Assembly: GCF_013215705.1 (NCBI RefSeq) | Contig: NZ_JABSQR010000017.1 | Location: 50,689-114,688 of the forward strand | From: Moritella sp. | Lineage (GTDB): Bacteria; Pseudomonadota; Gammaproteobacteria; Enterobacterales; Moritellaceae | Direction of reading: 5' to 3' | DNA length: 64,000 bases | Shown: positions 57,881-64,000 of the stretch, piece after piece | How positions within the stretch are numbered: the stretch's first letter is position 1 | Layout: the number at the start of each line of letters is the position of its first letter | Notes under the pieces: generated by a model | The model's input: only the letters and a program-made list of their open reading frames with translations | Told to the model about the DNA's origin: nothing | Database searches by the model: none | Translations under genes and position numbers: made by a program

Positions 57881-58524
57881 TCAGTCAATCAGTCCAGGCC
57901 GACGATGGTGGTCGTGAAGGTAAGTGGGTGGCGTTATTAATCATCTTAATCTTAGCGATAGGGGCATTACTTTTACCTTATCATCAAAACGCATCGAGCG
58001 AACGAGTGCTCGCGAGCCATCAGATCTCGATTAAAGATTTACCGTCTGTTGAATTGGCTATGATCGCTGAACTGCGCTTAGCACACGAAGAGATCCGCAA
58101 TATTCATCAAGACAGTCTTGAACTAGAAAGTCTTGAGCTAGAAAGTGTCGAGTTTGAAGGCGCAGATGTTTGGCCTGAATTGGCTGAACTCAAAGATCTG
58201 TGGTTAGCACCTTTTATCATGGATAAAAGCTGGGAACGTAAAGGTAAACATGACTGGCGTAAAGTCGCTCCGGCTTTATATCAAGGCATTCCGACGCTGA
58301 CAACGGGCAGTGTTGCGGTGTTATTAAATAGCCAAGATGCACGACCTGAAGTGTGGTTAGCTCTTGATATGCCAGTACCTGCGCCGATGGCGGAAAGCGA
58401 TCTTACTAATGAACCTGCTCTGCTTGATATGGCTGCGCTGATTAACGCAGGTTGGAAACAAGTGGTGTTTGCTGATGATACTTCGTCAGAAAATGCAGAT
58501 CACGCAGATAACGACAGCCATTAA
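57877..58524 (+). CDS. DUF6162 family membrane-anchored protein
   Basis: The 215-residue protein has one membrane helix (about residues 18-35), then a periplasmic domain with an acidic coiled stretch containing SLELESLELESVEFEG and a WLAPFIMDKSWERKGKHDW segment. A His/Asp-rich C-terminal tail (ENADHADNDSH) could bind metal. DUF6162 proteins occur beside ZnuABC-type transporters in marine gammaproteobacteria (family knowledge, from memory). It is coupled to the gene before it by a 4-base overlap and lies 18 bp before the binding-protein gene. Confidence 0.72.
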   Translation: MISQSVQADDGGREGKWVALLIILILAIGALLLPYHQNASSERVLASHQISIKDLPSVELAMIAELRLAHEEIRNIHQDSLELESLELESVEFEGADVWPELAELKDLWLAPFIMDKSWERKGKHDWRKVAPALYQGIPTLTTGSVAVLLNSQDARPEVWLALDMPVPAPMAESDLTNEPALLDMAALINAGWKQVVFADDTSSENADHADNDSH

Positions 58525-58542
58525 GGTTCGACGGTAGCGACA

Positions 58543-59610
58543 ATGAGAATAGTCATAATGAAAACTGTAATGATGAAAATGGCAATAATAAAGAAAAGCA
58601 GAATGAGTAACGTAATCAGTCAGACCTGCAAAAATATATTCGCGCTGTGCAGCACTACAGCTGTATTGCTGATGAGCCTGCAAGTACAAGCTGCGGATAA
58701 GCTCACGATTGGTATTACCTTGCAGCCTTATTATAGCTACGTGAAAGCGGTTGTAGGTGATAAAGCCAACGTATTACCTTTGGTTGATGAAGGCTTTAAT
58801 CCTCACAATTACCAACCACAGCCGAATGACTTACGCCGTCTTAAACAGATGGACGTGATCGTGGTAAATGGGATTGGCCATGATGACTTTGCTTTAAAAG
58901 TAATTAAAGCCGCAAACCGTGATGACTTGATTGTGATCCAAGCCAATAAAGACGTGCCCTTGTTACCTGCTATTGGACAATCAGTTGGTGACGGTGCGGT
59001 AAACCCGCATACCTTTGTTGGTCTATCAACAACGATCCAAAAGGTTTACACCATAGCGACTGAGCTATCAAAGATCGACCCTGAAAATGCGCGTACTTAC
59101 CGTAAAAATGCCCGTAAATATGCAACTGAATTTCGCAAGATGAAACGCCAAGCCATGCTAACGCTGGGTGACTTAGATACATCCGGCATGCTGGTGGCAA
59201 CGACGCACAATGCTTATGGTTATATCCTGCAAGAGTTTGGTGTTGACGTAGCTGCGGTGATTGAACCCGCGCACGGTGTTGAGCCGAGTGCGAGTCAGTT
59301 ACAAGAAACTATCGAAAAGATCCGCGCGTCGAAGATCGATGTGTTGTTCTACGAACTAAATATGCCAAGCCGTTATGTGGAAACCATTGAAGCCGCAACG
59401 GGTGTACAACTTTACCGTTTCTCGCACATGACCCATGGCGCGTATGAAGAAAACAAAGTGGCAATTGAAATGAAAAGTAACCTCGCGACCTTAGTTGAAG
59501 CGATGAAGTTTGCAGCCAAGCGTTCACTGGCTGACACTGCAGCAACAGCTCCCTCAACAATAGTTCCTTCAACCACTCATGCCTCTATCAACAAGCAGCA
59601 AGGAAGTTAA
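58543..59610 (+). CDS. metal ABC transporter substrate-binding protein (ZnuA-like)
   Basis: The protein of about 355 residues belongs to the cluster A-I metal-binding family. After a membrane signal (ending about residue 50 in VQA) come PHNYQPQPNDLR (first His), NPHTF (second His), THNAYGYIL (third His, as in ZnuA HDAYGYF) and a fourth region YRFSHMTHGAY where ZnuA has an Asp. The His-rich loop of zinc-specific ZnuA is absent. Zinc is likely but Fe or Mn is possible. The start is uncertain: ATG at 58543 or one of several to 58603. Confidence 0.88.
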   Translation: MRIVIMKTVMMKMAIIKKSRMSNVISQTCKNIFALCSTTAVLLMSLQVQAADKLTIGITLQPYYSYVKAVVGDKANVLPLVDEGFNPHNYQPQPNDLRRLKQMDVIVVNGIGHDDFALKVIKAANRDDLIVIQANKDVPLLPAIGQSVGDGAVNPHTFVGLSTTIQKVYTIATELSKIDPENARTYRKNARKYATEFRKMKRQAMLTLGDLDTSGMLVATTHNAYGYILQEFGVDVAAVIEPAHGVEPSASQLQETIEKIRASKIDVLFYELNMPSRYVETIEAATGVQLYRFSHMTHGAYEENKVAIEMKSNLATLVEAMKFAAKRSLADTAATAPSTIVPSTTHASINKQQGS

Positions 59611-59612
59611 TC

Positions 59613-60353
59613 GTGGGACCTGCAATTCGTTTACAAAATGTCGGTTTGAAATACGGCGACAATGTCATTTTAGAAGACATTTCACATTATTTAGCCGCGG
59701 GGCAATGCCATGTGATCATGGGACCCAATGGTGGTGGTAAGACATCGTTACTGCGCTCTATTTTAGGGTTAACCCCTTTCACTGGCAATATTGATATTCA
59801 ATGGCCAGAGCGTAAAGGCAATATCGGTTATGTACCACAAAAGGCCTCGTTTGAGTCGAGCTTACCTTTTACCGTGATGGATTTTATTCTTTTAAATCAA
59901 AGTCGAAATCCACTGTTTTGGCGTAAGCGTAAAAAAGAACAAGACGATGCATTGGCACAACTCGATCGAGTCGGTATGGCTAACCGTACCGACCGCCGTA
60001 TGGGGCAGTTATCGGGTGGTGAGCAGCAGCGAGTATTATTCGCGCAGTCATTATTAGATGATCCAGACTTGTTGGTACTTGATGAACCAACAACGGGCAT
60101 GGATGAACAAGGCGTGCGTTACCTTGAATCCTTGATCCACGAATTAGTGCGCGACAATAAAACCATATTAGCGGTGCATCATGACGTGACCGCCGTTCGT
60201 CGTTTCGGTGGCCAAGTGCATGTGGTTAATCGGCAGCTGGTTGATACTGGCCCGGTATCTGAGGTGTTAAGAGCCGATAAGATCGAGCGCTTATTCAATC
60301 ATTATACGGGTACAAGTACGCCTGCAATCAAGTTCGCGCAAGGAGTTAAATAA
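59613..60353 (+). CDS. metal ABC transporter ATP-binding protein (ZnuC-like)
   Basis: The 246-residue ABC ATPase has Walker A GPNGGGKTSL (about residues 37-46), Q-loop YVPQKASF, signature LSGGEQQR (about 132-139), Walker B LLVLDEP and the switch His in AVHHDV. It powers the ZnuB-like permease next to it. The start is GTG at 59613, 7 bases after AGGAAG. Its stop overlaps the permease start by one base. Confidence 0.95.
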   Translation: MGPAIRLQNVGLKYGDNVILEDISHYLAAGQCHVIMGPNGGGKTSLLRSILGLTPFTGNIDIQWPERKGNIGYVPQKASFESSLPFTVMDFILLNQSRNPLFWRKRKKEQDDALAQLDRVGMANRTDRRMGQLSGGEQQRVLFAQSLLDDPDLLVLDEPTTGMDEQGVRYLESLIHELVRDNKTILAVHHDVTAVRRFGGQVHVVNRQLVDTGPVSEVLRADKIERLFNHYTGTSTPAIKFAQGVK

Positions 60354-61228
60354 TGGATACGATCCGTCATTGGGCACAACTGGGCGTGGATGCTGGTTGG
60401 TTGAGTGAGAGCTTTTCTTATTCGTTTATGGTGAATGCGGTGGTTGCCGCGTTATTACTGGGGCCACTACTGGGTGGTTTAGGTACGTTAGTGATCGCCA
60501 AGCGCTTAGCCTTTTTTTCTGAAGCGGTTGGTCATGCCGCGTTAACGGGTATTGCCTTAGGCGTATTATTAGGTGAGCCTGCTGAGAATCCAATCATCGG
60601 CTTATTTAGCTTTTGTATGATCTTCGCCTTGCTACTGCATTTTGTGCGTAACCGTACTAATGTGCCATACGATACCTTGGTTGGTGTGTTTTTGGCATTT
60701 GCATTAGCGGTGGGTGCGGCATTGCTGATGTATGTGGCACGTAAGATTAATATTCACATGTTAGAGAATGTGTTGTTCGGTTCGGTTTTAACGATCACCG
60801 ATTATGATTTATTGATCTTAGCGGTGACTTGCGGGGTTATTTTATTGGTATTGATACCGACCTTTAACCGTATTTTATTAACCTGTATCAGCCCTGATAT
60901 TGCCAAAGTACGTGGTTATGCGACTAATTTTTATGACTATTTATTTGTCATGATGATCACCCTAGTGACGATTGCCTCGGTAAAAATTGTCGGTGCGGTA
61001 TTAGTGGGAGCATTGCTATTGATCCCAGGGGCAACTGCACGCCTATTAACCAAAAATATGGGTAGCTTTGTGCTTATGTCAGCATTGTTAGCGACGATCA
61101 GCTGCCTGCTAGGCACGATCTTACCAATGGAATTAAAACTACCGATTCCTTCTGGCGCGGCGATCATTATTGTATCGACGAGCTTCTTCTTAATTGCCAC
61201 TTGCTACCGTATTGTGCGTAAGGGATAA
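60353..61228 (+). CDS. metal ABC transporter permease (ZnuB-like)
   Basis: The 291-residue ABC-3 family permease has eight or so helices. Landmarks are LLGPLLGGLGTLVIAKRLAFFSEAVGHAALTG near the N-terminus (key part FFSEAVGHAALTG), YDTLVGVFLAFALAVG, and VGALLLIPGATARLL (the coupling segment near residues 220-235). It forms the transmembrane channel of the metal importer. It overlaps the ATPase gene by one base. Confidence 0.94.
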   Translation: MDTIRHWAQLGVDAGWLSESFSYSFMVNAVVAALLLGPLLGGLGTLVIAKRLAFFSEAVGHAALTGIALGVLLGEPAENPIIGLFSFCMIFALLLHFVRNRTNVPYDTLVGVFLAFALAVGAALLMYVARKINIHMLENVLFGSVLTITDYDLLILAVTCGVILLVLIPTFNRILLTCISPDIAKVRGYATNFYDYLFVMMITLVTIASVKIVGAVLVGALLLIPGATARLLTKNMGSFVLMSALLATISCLLGTILPMELKLPIPSGAAIIIVSTSFFLIATCYRIVRKG

Positions 61229-61234
61229 CCGATT

Positions 61235-62119
61235 ATGACTGCTTCATTATTTACCATCAGCTCAGCATGTTTGCTACTGGTATCAACGCTAGGTTTTAGC
61301 CAGAAGGTCGATGCCGCAGATATTCTTACCGCAACACCTGTGACTTACATGTTAGCGACGGAGCTAACTAAAGGCACGGACATTACCACGCAATATTTGC
61401 CTCCAAAACGTTATGGTTTATCGCGTTTACCCAATTGGTTTAGCTCGAAAGGGGCGGCGTTAACAGAAAAAGCGGCCCTTAATGCGCAAGTGAGTATTAC
61501 CCTAGGTGCAGTATGGTCGCAAGATCCATTATTCGTGCATGCGCGTAAAGGTAACATTCGCATGATCGAAGTGGATGCATCTCAAGCTATTTCACCACGT
61601 GCGCAAGGCGTCGCAGCACTGCGTTTAGAAGACGGTAGTATTTCGCCTTACACTTGGCTTAACCCGACTAATTTAACCCGTATGACGGCGATTGTAAGTC
61701 AAGATCTGCAACAAGTATGGCCGCAGCAAGCTGCGACGATTGCGAGTAACCAGCAAGCCTTGATGATGTCTGTTCGTCACTTGATCAATCAACAGCAAGC
61801 CATGTTATTAGACCATGAGATTGATTCTGTGGTATTGCTGTCGAGTGAGTTAGAAGACTTTGCGTCGGGCAATCAATTATTTGTGGTTGAACGCTTAACC
61901 AAACCGGAATTAGAGTGGTCAGCAGCAGATAAGCAGCAGCTTGTTGAGCTATTAACTGACGATGATAGCTTATGGATACTGACCTCGAAAAGAGCCAGTA
62001 AGCAGTTAAAAACCTTAGTGCCTAATCCGGCGCGTATCTTAACTATCGATAGTATCGATCGTTGGGGCCGTGGCATTAACGCTGATAAGCCATTACAACG
62101 CTGGCAGTTAGCGCTTTAA
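61235..62119 (+). CDS. ZnuA-like binding protein lacking the usual ligands
   Basis: The 294-residue protein has a signal peptide (ending about residue 27, VDA). It shows the weak outline of the cluster A-I binding fold: TATPVTYMLATELTKGTDI, SPYTWLNPTNLTRM (the place of NPHxF, but Trp-Leu-Asn), and a C-terminal half with RILTIDSIDRWGRG. The metal-binding His residues of the real ZnuA are absent, so it may not bind metal in the same way and could be an accessory periplasmic factor. It is 6 bp after the permease and ends the operon. Confidence 0.7.
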   Translation: MTASLFTISSACLLLVSTLGFSQKVDAADILTATPVTYMLATELTKGTDITTQYLPPKRYGLSRLPNWFSSKGAALTEKAALNAQVSITLGAVWSQDPLFVHARKGNIRMIEVDASQAISPRAQGVAALRLEDGSISPYTWLNPTNLTRMTAIVSQDLQQVWPQQAATIASNQQALMMSVRHLINQQQAMLLDHEIDSVVLLSSELEDFASGNQLFVVERLTKPELEWSAADKQQLVELLTDDDSLWILTSKRASKQLKTLVPNPARILTIDSIDRWGRGINADKPLQRWQLAL

Positions 62120-62138
62120 GTTTAGTCTCTGTGTTTTT

Positions 62139-62167
62139 CTTAACTTGTGCCTATAAGTGGGTATAAT
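62139..62167 (+). promoter_or_regulatory. sigma70 promoter of yihD
   Basis: CTTAAC (weak -35) and a perfect TATAAT -10 (62162-62167) are 17 bp apart, 28 bp before the yihD start. Confidence 0.6.
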
Positions 62168-62194
62168 GGCCGAAGTTAAAATAAGGATTATAAA

Positions 62195-62458
62195 ATGAAA
62201 TATCATCGCTTAAATGAGATCATCGAACTGTTACAGCCTGAATGGCAGAAAACACCGGATGTGAATCTGTTACAGTTTTTATCTACCCTAGCGCAAGAGA
62301 TGAAATTTGAAGGGCAATTAGTTGAGCTGAGTGATGATGCGCTTATTTATCACCTTAAAATGCGCAATGCAGCAAAGAATGACATGATCCCTGGCTTGGC
62401 GAAGGATCAAGAAGATGATTTTAAAACTGCATTGCTCAAAGCACGCGGTTTTTTATAG
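62195..62458 (+). CDS. yihD: YihD family protein (DUF1040)
   Basis: The 87-residue protein is recognised from its similarity to E. coli YihD along its whole length: [61 protein letters not shown]. The family is small, cytosolic and of unknown function. AAGGA lies before the ATG. It converges on thiQ with 4 bp between stops, and no terminator fits there. Confidence 0.92.
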   Translation: MKYHRLNEIIELLQPEWQKTPDVNLLQFLSTLAQEMKFEGQLVELSDDALIYHLKMRNAAKNDMIPGLAKDQEDDFKTALLKARGFL

Positions 62459-62462
62459 GCTC

Positions 62463-63233
62463 TTACTTATTCAGCGTCCCCAAATAACGTTTCAGCATAT
62501 CCGGTGCATCTTGATCAGCCAAAATAGCGGCGGGTGCATGCAGTGCGATCTTACCGTTTTCTATAAAGGCAATATTGTCGGCTATCTGCAGGGCATCATG
62601 TGGGTTATGGGTGACCATTAACACGGTAATGCCATGTTCTTTATTCAGCTTGGCGATCAAACGTAACATCTCTTGACGTAATGCCGGATCGAGCGAACTA
62701 AAGGGTTCATCTAACAGTAATAGCGGTTTTTTACGAGCGAGACAGCGGGCAATACCAACGCGCTGACGTTGACCACCACTCAAGTCAGCGGGTAATCGAT
62801 GCAGTAAATCAGTCATCTCCACTTGTTGTGCTGCGGTTTCTAACGCCGTTTGTTGCTCGGCATTTAACTTCATGCTGGGTGCTAACCCAATGGCAATATT
62901 TTGTTTGACGGTTAAGTGATTAAACAAATTATGCTCTTGAAATAACGTGGTGATCGGTCGCTGCGCAGGTGTTTTGGTTAATATCGAATTTTGTTGAAAA
63001 CGGATATCTCCAGACAAAGGCTGATTAAAACCGGCAATAAGGTTTAGCAGAGTAGATTTACCTGAACCACTTGCGCCGAGTATCGCTAAGGTTTCGCCTC
63101 TATTAACCGTTAAATCAAAGTGCATCGGCATTTGTTCATAAGCAAAGGTAATATTGTTTACTTGCAATAAAACATTATCGACCTGTAATAATACATTTGT
63201 ATTAGCGTTACTTAGCTGAGTAGTCTTAGGCAT
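62463..63233 (-). CDS. thiQ: thiamine ABC transporter ATP-binding protein
   Basis: The 256-residue ABC ATPase of the thiamine/TPP importer has Walker A GASGSGKST (about residues 62-70), signature LSGGQRQR, Walker B LLLDEPFSSLD and a switch His in VMVTHNP. The start at 63233 has a GGAGG site and overlaps the thiP stop by 8 bases. The N-terminus holds a short internal duplication, VLLQVDN then VLLQVNN, before the core fold begins. This makes it about 20 residues longer than E. coli ThiQ. Confidence 0.93.
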   Translation of the reverse strand: MPKTTQLSNANTNVLLQVDNVLLQVNNITFAYEQMPMHFDLTVNRGETLAILGASGSGKSTLLNLIAGFNQPLSGDIRFQQNSILTKTPAQRPITTLFQEHNLFNHLTVKQNIAIGLAPSMKLNAEQQTALETAAQQVEMTDLLHRLPADLSGGQRQRVGIARCLARKKPLLLLDEPFSSLDPALRQEMLRLIAKLNKEHGITVLMVTHNPHDALQIADNIAFIENGKIALHAPAAILADQDAPDMLKRYLGTLNK

Positions 63234-64000
63234 TTTTGCCTCCAATAATACGTTCGAACAGATAGAAAATAACACCGCAAAGGGTCAATAAGAAAATCGC
63301 AGTCACCGCGGCGGCATCGAGTTGATAGCTGCCTAACTGGCGGTAGAGCACCAAAGGTAAGGTTTGCATATCTTGGCTACCAAATAACGCGATCACACTT
63401 AAATCACCCAGTGATAATACACACGCCAGCCCTAATCCCATCGCCACTGGTTTACGTAATAATGGCCATTCGATAATACGCAGACGCTGCAGGCGTGATA
63501 ATCCTAAACTGATTGCGAGTTTGTCATATGCGGTAAAACTATCTTGGATCGGTTGGTTCAATACACGTAATATGTAAGGTAATGCCATCAGCGCATTGAC
63601 GAGGATCACTAACCAAGCTGCAATGCTAAATACATCGACATAGGGGCGTAATAATAAGAACAAGCCCGTACCGAGTACCAGTGCCGGTACCACTAAAATA
63701 ATCGCGCCAATATTTTCGATGCCATACGCGAATGCCATGAGCTTAAAGCGTACTTTTAGTATCCGTGTCGAGAATAAAATTGAGCAGGCCAGTAACAAAC
63801 TTAATAAACCCGAGCTCAGGGCTATTTGTAGTGAGATAGCTGTGGCTTGCCACAACATAGGATCGCTAAGAACGGCGAGAGTCTTGTTGTTGATGCCACT
63901 GATGAAAATAGCCAGTATCGGTGGTACTAATAAACAGCTGGCTAAAATAAAGCTGATCGCATCACCAATTTTACTGCTTAGCGTATGGCAATCGGGGCGA
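63226..64000 (-). CDS. thiP: thiamine ABC transporter permease, partial (C-terminal part)
   Basis: The reading frame is open to the window edge, so at least 257 codons of thiP are present and the N-terminus lies outside. The visible part covers the second binding-protein-dependent transport domain: helices, then the coupling segment SLGLSRLQRLRIIEWPLLRKPVAMG, of which EWPLLRKPVAMG is the EAA-type motif. ThiP passes thiamine across the inner membrane with ThiB and ThiQ. The stop overlaps the thiQ start. A TPP riboswitch, if present, is upstream of the window. Confidence 0.92.
   Translation of the reverse strand, partial: RPDCHTLSSKIGDAISFILASCLLVPPILAIFISGINNKTLAVLSDPMLWQATAISLQIALSSGLLSLLLACSILFSTRILKVRFKLMAFAYGIENIGAIILVVPALVLGTGLFLLLRPYVDVFSIAAWLVILVNALMALPYILRVLNQPIQDSFTAYDKLAISLGLSRLQRLRIIEWPLLRKPVAMGLGLACVLSLGDLSVIALFGSQDMQTLPLVLYRQLGSYQLDAAAVTAIFLLTLCGVIFYLFERIIGGKNA

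Overview
The window is ordinary chromosomal DNA of a marine, low-to-mid GC gammaproteobacterium. Its gene families and orders suit the Moritella/Psychromonas/Vibrio/Shewanella neighbourhood. Pointers are luxS next to gshA, the proS-trmO-rcsF block (also found in E. coli), exeAB, duplicated CsrB-type RNAs and a thiPQ end. The genus is an inference; no rRNA is present. There is no prophage, CRISPR array, integron or transposase.

Layout. 1-5.7 kb: a tRNA-Ser(GCT) with its own promoter and terminator, a DoxX protein, an alpha/beta hydrolase, two small membrane proteins and an M16 zinc protease lipoprotein. 5.7-8.1 kb: gshA and luxS, separated by two tandem, antisense, sigmaE-promoter-like small RNA genes. 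They lie where E. coli carries micA. 8.2-16.2 kb: a DUF4136 lipoprotein, purD and purH, plsY, folB-folK, uppP and cca (its HD motif is lost). 16.4-20.2 kb: exeA-exeB, a 262-bp MITE-like element and a nitronate monooxygenase-family gene. 20.2-21.7 kb: two tandem CsrB-type RNAs, each with about 22 GGA motifs and a conserved upstream element. 21.8-31.9 kb: srmB, a stand-alone inverse-autotransporter beta-barrel, trmN6, brnQ, yjeT-purA, ispB, rplU-rpmA and obgE. 32-41.6 kb: an NCS2 purine permease, a zinc-sensing ArsR regulator with an HD hydrolase and zntA, a GGDEF protein, a Kef-type antiporter and a patatin.

41.9-45.6 kb is the clearest accessory gene: a 1203-residue SIR2-STAND (NB-ARC-like) protein of the antiphage NLR-like type. 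A Rossmann-like domain between the two parts resembles a CHAT protease whose catalytic His is replaced. It is AT-rich and has a strong hairpin at its 3' end. A near-copy of that hairpin lies behind proS.

45.7-54.9 kb: a DUF3465 protein, proS, an SLT-like lipoprotein, acetyltransferase-trmO-rcsF, a solute-binding protein, a Rid protein, a TPR protein, a PIN-PhoH ATPase and a prepilin. 55.2-62.1 kb: one long co-directional operon behind a good Fur-box match. It holds PepSY, DUF2271, DUF4198, a small periplasmic protein, DUF6162, and a ZnuABC-type metal ABC transporter with a second substrate-binding-like protein. I read it as a metal-uptake operon. 62.2-64 kb: yihD and the 3' part of thiPQ, cut by the window end.
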